The notes beneath the pieces are model-generated. The model was not told where the DNA came from and searched no databases. It saw only the letters and a program-made list of their open reading frames with translations. Made by a program: the position numbers and the translations under genes. From positions 8,284,001 to 8,348,000 of the forward strand of contig JAILWY010000009.1 of assembly GCA_022113835.1 (NCBI GenBank): a DNA stretch of 64,000 nt. The letters run 5' to 3'. Of the stretch, positions 1 through 11,448 are shown one piece after another (the stretch's first letter is position 1; every line of letters begins with the position of its first letter). The DNA is from Atopsyche davidsoni (Eukaryota; Arthropoda; Insecta; Trichoptera; Hydrobiosidae).

Positions 1-3000
1 AACTATATTAAATTTTACTGTATTTTAAAATAAATATCATAGATGCTGATTGTATTTTCTAAAACAATTCATGTTTAAAATTAAATAAAATTCGGCTAAA
101 ATATTGCTCAATATTCAAGACCGTGCAATACAGGCAAATGTTATATTTTGCTATTGGGTTTGATAATTGATTTTCAGTGAACATTTGTTACAAGATTTTG
201 TAGTTAAAAGAGCTTTGGAACCTATGCATATTTCTTAATAATTATATTCATATAATACTAAATATACTGTATAAAAATAAAGAGTATAATAAGTATATGA
301 CTAACGTATAATTTTATAAATTTCTTTCTTTCTTAATACTCTCATAAGCTGAGCAGATTGGTGAATAATATAAACGTAAGCCAATTTTATTTGATAAAAT
401 AATTTTTTGACAAGACACTTGCGACGTTACTTATCTGTTTAATTTATATTGACTTATGGCAGTATGACTTCTCGAGACTCGTAAAAATACGATTATCTGA
501 ATTATATTTATCCGCCGAGAACAGACCTCCGATATTCAATTCATTGAGTAACTTTGTACCGGGCGAGCGGAATAAAAATTCTCCATCGTCGAGCTGGCGC
601 ACTTCCAGCCGGTAAAATGCTTCAATATATCGCGAGACGTAATGGCTCCCCTGACACCGTACCTTATGTCACATTTTTATAAAATCTCTTACGAAATATT
701 TACATATGACTCACACGTCCGATCAGGAATGACGTGAATCTAAACATCATATTTCATATTTAATTTGAAGTGCGAGTTTTCTTGGGCGGGCGCTGTTTCG
801 ATGGGATCTCACGGGATATTTTTGGCCGCGGAACCGACACGGCCTGGCTAAAAATATGTATGCAACATGTGATAATATGTATAAAAGATCTTTCAAGTTT
901 GTGCAGCGACGTCGCACCGCGCAGGTGTGTCGCACGACAGAGTGAAATTGTGCGAAGTCGTGGACTCCATACAGGTATGCTCTACCTACGTAATTATCTA
1001 AATACGCAATTAACGTGGGAGGAAAATTATGTAGCACCTAACCAAAACGGAGATAATTATAAAACTGATTGAACACATCACTTAGTTTCTGATTTAAAAG
1101 GAATGAATAATATTAATATGCACGGAAACAACTGATGTATATTTTATTTAAATTTCTAACCTATGAAATAAACACTGAAAAATTTATGTAATTTTAAATG
1201 ATAAAAAAATGTGAGGCTTGGTGATATTTTTTATATATCTGCACGTATCAAAACAACAGGATATTATTAGTCCAAGCGCATCTCTGCGAGCGCGTGGCCA
1301 CCAAAATAATATATTTTATTGCGCAATACAATTATATGAAATAATTTTACTTTGAAAAATTTAAAAAAATAATAACTTCTCTATTTATAGAATGAAATAT
1401 ATGCAGAAACCCTGGGCTAAAGCTGAAGATTTATAATTTGATAGCTACTGAAGATAACTAATTCAATGTATAATATAAAACAACCGTAATGGTTACCGTA
1501 TTCGTATTGTTACTATAAGGCTATGACTAATTTTTATAGTTGTTTTGATTCAATATTGTTTTTTTGTGAAGAACGTCACAGTAAGTACGGTTTTGCCCTA
1601 TACAGGTTTTATTTTTGATTGATATGATTACCATAAGTATGATTAAAGAAACTCTCACATGGCTTTAGTATTGCAAGTCACACAATATTTAATTGGCATA
1701 ATAATAAGTACGTTGTTTCAAATATAGGATATGATTGTTAAAAGTTCTCAATTGTACCGATGATAATTGGTTAAATGAACCAGCAATGTAAGCGTGGGGA
1801 TGCGGTTTTGAATCCCGCACAAGCCATGATGATATTTTTCTGAGAATTTCTTTAATCGTTTTGATTCAATTGCCAAAAATTTATAAATAATAAAAAATTG
1901 CACGCGAACTGATAAATTTAGATATTTATTTTAGAGTTTATATACATTGAAAGCGTATAATATGTAAACATTTTCAATAGGTTTTCAGTTCGTTTAAAAG
2001 ACCTCGAAATCGCAATCTATTTCTTTCAAGAACTCTTCTTTTTAAAAATACATTGTTTTTGTGATTCGTCAAAAGAATCTTAGAAATAAAGAAAAAAGTT
2101 TTTTACTAAGCATGAACATTTTTACAAATTTATTAACACGGCATTCTTCATAACACAGGCTCTACTTCCACGTACCCTTAAACCCTTAGCTATCACGGGA
2201 AGTTTCCCAATTCTACACAAAATTTTCAGCGAAAGTGCTCAACAAAATTTTCCCAGGGTGATCGACCTCGGAGTTGGAATACATCTTGTTTGTGAGGAAT
2301 CATGGAAAGTTTTCTAAGAAATTTTTTGATAATTCAACAGAATTGTTATTCGACACGATATGGAATAAATTAAATTCAGAGGTGATACAATTTTATTTAC
2401 TGCTATATTTTAATAACTTATATAAATCAATACTAATATTAAAACCTCAATATTAATTTTAGATTCAAACGCCTTTACTTAAATAACTTCAGTGTGCGCA
2501 TATAATGCTATTTGTTTAAGGTTTTATTTATTATATTTTGTTTTGACAATAGTATCATTAATACACAAGAACGAAAAATTTGCGCCATGGTTTCAGTGAA
2601 AACACTCCCTACATGTTTCATTCTGTTACAGCCTCATTCTGTCAATTTCGTTTCCGACAGCGTGTAATCAACCTTGCGCAAAGTAAATATCATAATTATT
2701 TCGAGTTGTGACTTTCACACGAATAAGTACGTGCCTGTAGGTAATCCTTGTGAAGTAAGCGTTTGATATTATTTTTCATACATAAGGAATTATATTTCCA
2801 TTACAAAGTAATTAAACAAATTTTGGTATGAACTTGCGCGTTAAATTAACACGGTCTAAAGGGATTATCTATTTATGGAGCTACTCAACAAGGCAATATT
2901 CCACGCCCTTTTCAAATCAAATTCGCTAAGTTTTCGGTTGGGAAAAATATACATTTTTAACTCTATTCAAGATTATGTAAAACCACTCTGTTCACCTTTT

Positions 3001-6000
3001 AAAAGGTCCCATACATATTACGCAAACACTGTACATTAAAAGGGAAGTAGCTACGAACGCACACTAAGCACGATCGCCGGGTATAATCGCTGATCGATAA
3101 CCGTATAATGCCGAATAACTTCGTATTCTGATAAGCTAGGCTTAGAAATCACGAGCTTTGGTAATTTAATAGTAAGTAAAGTATAACCCATAAATAAATT
3201 TAAAACACTTATATGAGCATTGTTTTTTTAGACATCAATATAAAAATATTCTGTGTGATACGTTTGGTTGAAAAAACAGTAATTAATAGACAAATTATAT
3301 AGCAAAATATGGACAATCTAAAATAAATAGTAATCATCGTATGATTTAGAAATTATTACTATTTGTAAAGATAGTTTTTAGTGGTAATATTACATAGAAT
3401 TTCTGATTCCAAGGACTGCAAGGTTGGGTAACGGTCACAATGTTCTTCGCTGCTGTGACCGTTGGCAATTGACCCTAGTCGAGGTCAACTTTGTTATCTT
3501 AAGTTGCAAATTCGCCCGAGAAGTGCTCTAGGAACATTGAATAGTGCAGTTTAATGGCAGGAGCTCCTAACGATCCGCGGTGCTATACAACGCGACTACG
3601 CTGCTAATAACACGGCTGTGCTAATGATCTCGAAGTTGGCGATGATTAATAACACATGACTTTTTATGACAGACCAACAAAAAAATTCACTGCTTCAAAC
3701 AAACTAATATTTTTTTTTGTTGAAAAGTCGAGAAGAAAACCTTTAGAAGGGTTTGGAAATTGTACATTTGAACGATAGACTAAGTAGACTATGGTTTTGG
3801 TCGAGATTCAACCGAAACAACAATTTTTATAGACATGAAACTGTTGATTTGAGTATCGATAAAGATTTAATCAATAAAATGTTACGGTCTGATGTTTCAA
3901 TCTCTGGTCGGAAGGTAAATACGCCCGAGAACATACTCTATGAATTTATTTGGCGGCGGTGCGGACACGTTGTTTGGCTGGTGTTTTATAGGTTTGTTTT
4001 AGTCGCCAGTACGCAATTTTGTTCTCTGTGGCCATGGTTTTGCTTTAAAAGCGGGCGCAAATGCCTCGGAGGATTTATAACAAAGTCATAAAGTTTGAAC
4101 ACATTGTCGCATTCGCCTTAGTGAATTTTATGCTCTTTCAACTGCCATAAATCTAGCTGCTATAACCAAATAGTCGGCTTATTAAATCCGGAACAGTAAA
4201 AATCACCAGACAATTTATAGTGATTGTTCCGCCCAATGAAACATCCTCGAATAGTTCTGTGAGCATTAAGTATTATAAGTAACTTGCGAAGAAAACCAAT
4301 TGGCTAAAGTTCTTGCAGTGGGCGATCGAGAAGGACATTACATAGAATATTGCGCTGTTTTATCATACCCATACAACAGCAAAGCCCCTGAAAAATCAAA
4401 TTTCATGAGATTATTCTATCACAGATACTATTTAATTTTGTTTGATATATTATATCTTGTTTTGTTGATATCAATTACAAATAACTGCTTGTCACTTATT
4501 AACGCTTACAATATAATTGAAACAAATAGAAAAAAATACTAATTTAAGTACTTCATCTTCTGCATTTGAGTCTAAATTCCAACCAAAAACCATGGTGATA
4601 CTCGCAGATAGCTTTTCCATCGCAATGTAGAATAAGCTAAAATATTACTTTTTATTATTATTTCATTCATTACAAAAACTTTCACTGCAAAAATTGTATC
4701 TACACGCTTTTATTTCCCTGCCTTCCAATTACATAATGGATAAGGCACCCTAACTTTTTGGAACGATTATGAACGACTCATTGTTTAATAACATTAAAAT
4801 TACGTACATTTGATAATATAAGCGTTTAAATGATTAAATGTTCATTTCATAATATTACAGTATACAAAGTATCCGCTTAGAGTTGTATGTGTATGATTAA
4901 AAAAATAACGAGCGATATGCTTCGATACGAACAAACAGTCACAGATAACAAGTGTTTTATGAAAATATGTAAAATAATATTTCAAATAACTTCAATAGAG
5001 ATTTAACACATGCTGAAATAATTTTTTTTTTTTAAATTTAAATATTATACATTATGATATAAAATTATAATACATGTTGATATTATTAATTTGCAGTTGA
5101 ATCAGATTGGCAGGTATTCAATCCCGACCCCAGCCCCGCGCGCTGGTTAGCTACAAGCCAGTCGATACTGCCGGGGTCTTCTGACATACGACTATCGTAA
5201 ATAATCATTATCCATGATTCTGTTCACGACAGCTTCGTGCTTTCGGCAGACCGCACCCATCCTTAGTAGGGAGTTTGGTTTTTATTTACAAATCGATATT
5301 AGTGATGCTAAAAATAGACGATAAGCGGAAATAATGAATGCATAATATAATAATGCAAGCACATCTCTAATAAATACCTGGTATCTACCTACTCAGAAAA
5401 ATGTTTGTTTGCTCATTCACTAACTTATTGTTTTATTTTTATATCCGTACACGAAAAGATACTAACCCTACCATAGATGAGTGGCGGTTGAAATGAAAGA
5501 GCACCCATTTTTTAACGATTACAAACGTGTTTATACATATATTGTATTGTAAAATTACCTTTTATTTATTTGAAAAATTTATTGATAGTTTAAGAAATCT
5601 CTTATAGTATTCTATAAAATTTCAAGTATGCATACTATGATGTTTTTTATCTGCAGTGATATTTCGTTTATAATTGTGCTTAAAAAGAAAAGTCTCAAAA
5701 TAAATGTGAAACCATTAAGCTATCATTTGATTCGACGTTTTTTTATTTTTTAAATGCTACAAAACAATTTCGGTGTAACATGATTTATTCGAATGCTTTG
5801 ATATAATACTTCGAGAGTTATGGCTACGTTATAGGGCTTGGGCGATGAACCCATTGAATGGTCATTGCCACGCTGAAGTAAAAGGAAATAAATGTATTGA
5901 GGCAGTATTTATAAAAACAGATAATTCATAAAAGCTAGCATTTATAACGTTTCACTTATTTGTAAAAACATGTGTATTAAAAATCATAGACTCTTTTATT

Positions 6001-6480
6001 CGGTATTATAGACAAAATCAGTATACCCAAAGGACGAATTGGCTCGAATCTAATCTAAATAAAAAACTTAAAATGACCCAACTGCATACAAAACATAAAT
6101 GCTGAGCATGCTTTATAGTTGCTGTGTCGTACTTTCCGCGGACAATACGACGAAAATCTGCATTGTGATTCAACCTTGTACTTAACCCAAACTTCTCCAC
6201 AGTGGTGGACGAAGATACAACCCAATCGCCTCTTAAATTGCACAGCTCACTTGAGCGACTCTAAGCTACACCCATTCAGGGTATTGATAAATACAAGCTA
6301 CAGGGAGGCCAGGCCCGGCGTTACGGCAATTTGATAAGACTACATAGCTGTTTTGAATCTTTAATTATGCATATATATAATACCATTTTTCATAATTTCA
6401 ATAATTGGTTCAAAATACAAATAATAAATAGTGGCAAGTTTTAGTTAAAAATGAAGTAAATACTGATGTTATAGACTCAC
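1..6480. other. Probable CMIP intron or downstream DNA, no exon recognised
   Basis: This AT-rich stretch lies 3' of the last visible CMIP exon on the minus strand, so it is probably CMIP intron. I could not find the next CMIP exon in it. It holds SINE-like pieces at about 1585-1670 and 1744-1860. Near 3420-3660 is a moderately GC-rich patch containing an inverted repeat of TAACGGTCACA with TGTGACCGTT. A TATAAAA at 880-886 is followed by a GC-rich patch ending in CATACAG|GTATGC at 974, which could be an unrelated plus-strand leader exon, but nothing supports it further. The open frames here do not resemble proteins I know. Confidence 0.4.
1585..1860. repeat. SINE-like fragments in opposite orientations
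   Basis: Two pieces share a tail motif. Plus-strand 1744-1860 contains a tRNA B-box-like stretch, GGTTTTGAATCCCGC, followed by a segment ending TGAGAATTTCTTTAATCG. The piece at about 1585-1670 carries the complementary tail (GATTAAAGAAACTCTCA) preceded by a CCTATACAGGTTTTAT box. The same pieces, including GATTAAAGAAACACTCAGAAAAATATCATC, recur at 39955-40095 within SPH-4. This fits a tRNA-derived SINE; the A-box is not clear, so the tRNA origin is tentative. Confidence 0.4.
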
Positions 6481-8384
6481 CGCGTTGATGTAGATGCCAG
6501 CCTCGCCCAGAGTGAAGTGGTGCGGCTCCCAGCGGCGCAGGAACTTGGAGCTGAGCAACTTGGAGATGACGGTGCGCGTGTGGTTGAGGTGGCAGGCCGG
6601 GATGTCTCCGTCCAGCAGCAGCTTGAAACGAGGGCCCGGGGCCGGAGAGCGACCCCGGCACGGAGACAGCGGCGGCGTCTCCTCCAGCTGCCCTCACCCA
6701 CACGAGACATTAGTTCGCATTCAGCAGACGACATTTTGTAATATTTCAAATTATTTCATAAAATAACCTACTGTACGCAACACTCATGCTTAACTTTAAA
6801 AAAAATTAACATCCAATCAATATACATCGGACTTAAATAAATCAATTAATTGAAATTCCAAGATCACAATCTAACTTTCAAAACTGATACAAACATATTT
6901 AAATTGTGAAAATTAAATTATTTAATTACAACTCTCCCGCTACGCAGTACAAAAGAACAGCAGCACAATAATTATTTAATGGAATAATGCATCGCCCGCC
7001 ATGCCATACCAACAAAGCGGGCCGCAGAGTTTGTTGTTCACGTTATTCGATATGCACGTTGTTTGCACTAACAATGAATGCACAAACATAGTTAGTCTTA
7101 TTCCGTCTTATTCAGTCCCGTGGATGCGAATGAACTTTCCCGTGAATAAGCCGGAGTCAATTAAAAACTACAAATTACTCTCGGCAAAAGTTTCACACAA
7201 CTACTGTTTTTCCCGATCATTCAAAAGTTTGATTGGTCGCGGGATTATACAAAACCCAGATGTAACAACTCAAACTTCTGCAATCGATATGTTTTTCATT
7301 CTGAGGTAAAACTAAAACAACACCTCCATCTTTATCTGTGGCGGTAGTGTTGCAAGTTATGCACGTGCTTTTGAATATACATCCATATGCATCTGTCTGA
7401 AGTAATAATGCATCATGCAGAGTATAATAAATCTTAAAAAGAATTTAATAAATTAATTCGTAATAATACTCAATTAAATATGTACCATTTTTTAATATTT
7501 GTATTCAAAATAAAAAATGCTTTGTTTCATCAAATTTTTAGTATATTTCAGTAACCTTGATCAAATTAATCCGAGAACTCTATTTTAGTTTCTAAAAAAA
7601 AGGTTCAACCATCGAAAGCAATCAAATTTGATATTAATGAAAATATACTATCATCGAAAATTTTATATTACTGACAAACAAAATCTCTACATCTTTTTGT
7701 TAAAAATAATACCTCCCAACACGCTATCTTTTCTTAAGATTTATGATAGTAGAATTTGGATAGTATAATGTGTTCGTTTAGATGTAAAATATTACGAGAA
7801 AATGTCCTCACCAAGGTGGCGACATCGGTAGTGCTGGCTGAAGACTTCAGGCTGCCGTCGTCAGTGCAAGAGTCCACCTCGGCGCGGTCCAGCGAGTCCT
7901 CCTTGCCGCAGTTCTTGTCCAGAAGGTTCTCGATGATCCTCGGGCTCGCCCCGGCTGCTAGTGGGCTGCTGCCGGCCGAGCTGCCCTCGGTGAAGTTGAC
8001 CTTCTCTGGCCCCCATATGAACTGGCTCTGCACGGCCGGCCTCACGTCCACGGGCTCCTGGATCAGGAACACGTCGCTGTGCGCGTTGTCGCACTCGTCG
8101 CTGCAGTCCCTCGGCGGCTCCTCGTCGTTCTTGTGCGCGTCCTCGGACCCGTCGCTGTCCTGCTTGTCGCTGTCTATGTACTTGATGTTTTCGATGTCCG
8201 TCAGGGTGAAGTCTTTGGGGGTCGGGATGTCTATCTCGTATTTGCCGTCACTGCTGATGTCCGAAATGACGTCGTCGCTGGGAGGCCAGGGGTTGAGTCC
8301 GGCCCAGGTGGGGCGCGCCCTCACGGGGCTGGGCAAGGGCGGGACGGCCGCCTGCCGCTCCGCGCCGCTCTTGAAGCAGAACAT
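6481..8384 (-). CDS. CMIP: c-Maf-inducing protein (CMIP) homolog, 5' part (partial)
   Basis: Two coding exons on the minus strand: 8384..7812 and 6687..6481. The ATG at 8384..8382 is chosen because an in-frame TGA lies shortly upstream and the context is favourable. Exon 1 (191 codons) is low-complexity and acidic (runs such as SDKQDSDGSEDAHKNDEE) and ends at TTG|GTGAGG. Exon 2 begins after GGGCAG and reads LEETPPLSPC, then FKLLLDGDIPAC and SKFLRRWEPHHFTL, ending at GCG|GTGAGT. The segment around FKLLLDGD...LRRWEPHH matches the start of the PH domain of animal CMIP (human: YKLLQEGD...LRRWEPHH), an adaptor with a PH domain and C-terminal leucine-rich repeats linked to PI3K and Fyn signalling in lymphocytes. 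The rest of the PH domain and the LRRs are outside the window or unrecognised. The insect role is unknown. The acidic N-terminus is longer than in human CMIP. Confidence 0.8.
6688..7811 (-). other. CMIP intron
   Basis: Canonical intron between the two CMIP exons: donor GTGAGG at 7811 (minus), acceptor GGGCAG ending at 6688. Both exons are in phase 0. AT-rich; nothing else seen in it. Confidence 0.7.
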
Positions 8385-10446
8385 GTCCTGGAAGGCGGAG
8401 CAGCAGTTCTCGAACCGTCATAAGACGAAGCGCGCTTTCAGAGGCATCTAGGCGGCCGAGGAGAACACCTTAGCTGAACTCACGAACATATCACAAGAGC
8501 AATTATATATGTCCTTTTTCACTAAAATTCACTTTAAATGTCCTTCATTTGTTGCATCACTGAAATCCCAATAAGGATTACCTAAAACAGAAGAAACAAA
8601 AAATAAGCTATTTATCAATAACTAAAGCTAAACAGCTTTATATTTCTCGTAACTAAAGAAATAACTGCGAGATATGGTATTACCGAAGAACGCTATTTTA
8701 AGATTCGTGCATGAAACCAGTTGAGCTGTTTTGTGTCTCAAAAAGATTTAAATCAAATGTCGTATCATCTTAGTCAAAAAATACACGTCAATCGTGAAGA
8801 GGCAAATGGATAACAATAGGTAATAGAAGGTTAAATGATTCTAAAGTAAAGGGCTGCAAGACAAAGCCAATGTCTTATAACTGACGATTAGGTGAAATGG
8901 CTGAACACAAATTAATAAAAAATAAAATACACAAAGACCCAGACTAGTAAGTATAATTTAACTCTCTAAATCAGTTTTTTTTATATTGTGACGCTATATT
9001 AGTCCACGCCAGCATCATTCGAGCGGTTTTATTGCTACATGTAATCAATAATATATATAAACAAAGGTGCACTCGCGGCAACCTGCGCACTCGTGCACGC
9101 GACGTTTTAATATCGGCGGAGAAAATCTCCACTGAGAAAAACACTTCAAGTGTGAACGAATATACAAGTTGTCGGTCCGTTGACAATAGAGAAAATTATC
9201 AAAGGTCCAATTAATGGAAACGGTACGTTAACAATAAACAAAAATACGTTTTAAATTTACATGGCTCATGGAAGTAAACAAGAAAATCGATTATATATAT
9301 TACGACTGCAGCAGGACGAATGGGAAATGAAATGGATATTATTCTTGATATTCGTGACATATTTAATATACTTGAGTAATTGAGAATAAGCACCCAGTGT
9401 ATGATAGTGGTGTTTATTTATTTATCATTATGGAGAGAATAGAGAGGTACAGTGTACAGAGCAAGCACGGAGAGGGCATGCATGTAATGCTGTAAATATA
9501 ATGCTGTAAATACATGTAAATATGGTATTCACTGGTTGGACCACACGCTGGGTTAACTTTTTGCATATTCAATCATACAATTTAAATGGCGGATTTTTTT
9601 CGGTTCTTTTCATAATCGACGATTAATGACAATGAGAAAAAAAATATTTTTACAAAAAATCTGAATTTAAAAAAATATATACTTGACTACCTGATCGCAG
9701 TTTTTTTATGGTGGTGTTAATATTTTTTGTACTGTTTTTTCAAGCCAATGTCTGCGTGCAATTTTTTTTTTTCAAATTTAATTTTAAATTAACTTACTTA
9801 ATTGATTTTTTTTAACATATCCGGCGGTGAACTGTTAAAAAAAATCATAAGTAAGCATATTTCTGAATTCGTACAATGGTTACAACGACCAGTCCTTGCA
9901 AATCTCATATTAACAGTATAAAATTACTACAGATCACGTAACCACAGAGGCAATGCGATCGAGTCTTACGTTTGAGATGAACGAGGTCGAGTCTTACTAT
10001 AGATACACATGCATATAAATTGTTAATTTATATTCTTCTGAACTCGATCGATGCGAATTTAATTTTGGTGGTTTTAAAACACTGGCATAACTTTAAAACA
10101 CAGATGATATCTTGCAGTTGATCTATAATAAAGTACAAGTACAACAATAAAATATTTCTTATGTTGACAGTGGGTCTCAAATAGCCGTGCATAGCCGTTG
10201 AATTGTTTTAGTTATGCGTTTGATTTTGATGGCTTTGGACCATACGAAGTTTATATTTTTTAAAATTTGAATGGCTGCTTACAGTAGGTTAAACAAATGT
10301 CGTGAAAAGCAATAATATTAGATTTTAAGTTGACGATAAACCATAAACGATGCCAAGTTTCAAAGACCCATGTTTAGATGTTGCGGGTTAACTGATATTC
10401 GTATAAACTGGATTAACGTGCATTTAATTTTGATCGTTTCGAGCAT

Positions 10447-10665
10447 GTGATGTTTTGGCAGACGTCCAAGAGTCAGGTGCTTGCTTGGAGTTGGTTTGAT
10501 GAATGTCGTGGAGAACTCGAGTACCGCACACTGATAATAAACCGGCGTATGGCAGGACTTGCAGATTTGTTTGGATCTGAGAGGCCATCTGGCAGACGAA
10601 GATGGCGGATTGAAATTTTGAAAGTTGTGAAAGAGTGTAAAAGTATCGAAACTCTAAAGCAATAA
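10447..10665 (+). other. Unrecognised 72-codon open frame
   Basis: This ORF starts at the upstream of two adjacent possible starts and ends in TAA after a basic, Arg-rich stretch (GRRRWRIEIL). Its base composition is more balanced than the flanking DNA, which could mean a decayed gene or transposon fragment. No domain, signal peptide or splice context was found. It may be chance or a relic. Confidence 0.15.
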
Positions 10666-11299
10666 ATTCGCCGAATAAACATGCAAAGAGGCTCTTTCGT
10701 CTCTATCGATTTGATTATGGGAATTAAAAATTCAAATTGCTTTTTCTAATCTTAACATGTGAGGAGATTCTTTTAACTTAGTAATCAAGTATACAGCAGT
10801 TTATTATTTAATTTAGTAAAAATAATATTTTTTATCAATGACGGATGCAAATAACAATTACCAAACGTATTCGTTGAAAAGCTTTATATTGTGTATACTG
10901 GTTGAAAAATACTATTTTTTAATTACTTTTATTTTTGCTATAGAGACAGCAATACTTCAATTAGTCTTCCTGTGATAATAATCCATATCAAATAATTGAG
11001 AAATAAAACAACTACAGAAAAATGGTTAAAAAAATGATTAAAAGGCATCGGTGGGATGCATCGACCAAAATATGGAGGAATAATGGTGTTAGAACATTTT
11101 AAATGAAGATCTTGAACCGACACCGGAGTAGAGTTCGTCGTCTTACCCTGTGGAAAAAAAAGCATAAAGTAGATACCAAAGAGAAACTAGAAAAAGGGTT
11201 CGGCTCAAGAAGCAAAACTACCTATTGACAGAGACCTTTATTGGCATGGATTGAATAACACTACACTGATAACTACATGCATATGTAGATAAATGTATT

Positions 11300-11448
11300 A
11301 GGTACACAGTTATAATTATAATTATAAAAAGTAACTCTGTATTTTTGTCTTCACTTTTGTGAAGACAAAAATACAAAGTTACTTTTTATAATTATAATAA
11401 TGGATCTTCACCATTCAAATGCCTTGTCTCTCAACAAGGTACACAGTT
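11300..11448 (+). mobile_element. Foldback retroelement copy A (short hairpin plus common tail)
   Basis: An inverted repeat at about 11312-11398 has arms of about 40 nt around a TTTT loop: TATTTTTGTCTTCAC against GTGAAGACAAAAATA. It is followed by the family tail AATGGATCTTCACCATTCAA...TCTCAACA. The whole is bounded by the direct repeat AGGTACACAGTT at 11300-11311 and 11437-11448, a 12-bp target-site duplication. The right arm and tail align with the larger element at 15709-16006, but here the foldback begins at GTGAAG, so it is a shorter version of the same element. Confidence 0.75.

Noticed and set aside
3753..4091. 112-codon open frame on the plus strand
   Set aside because: It starts at TTG, matches no family I know and has no splice or promoter context; such frames can arise by chance.
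7756..8451. 231-codon plus-strand open frame
   Set aside because: It is antisense to the CMIP first exon. The minus strand has the splice signals, the start context and the CMIP-like continuation in the next exon.
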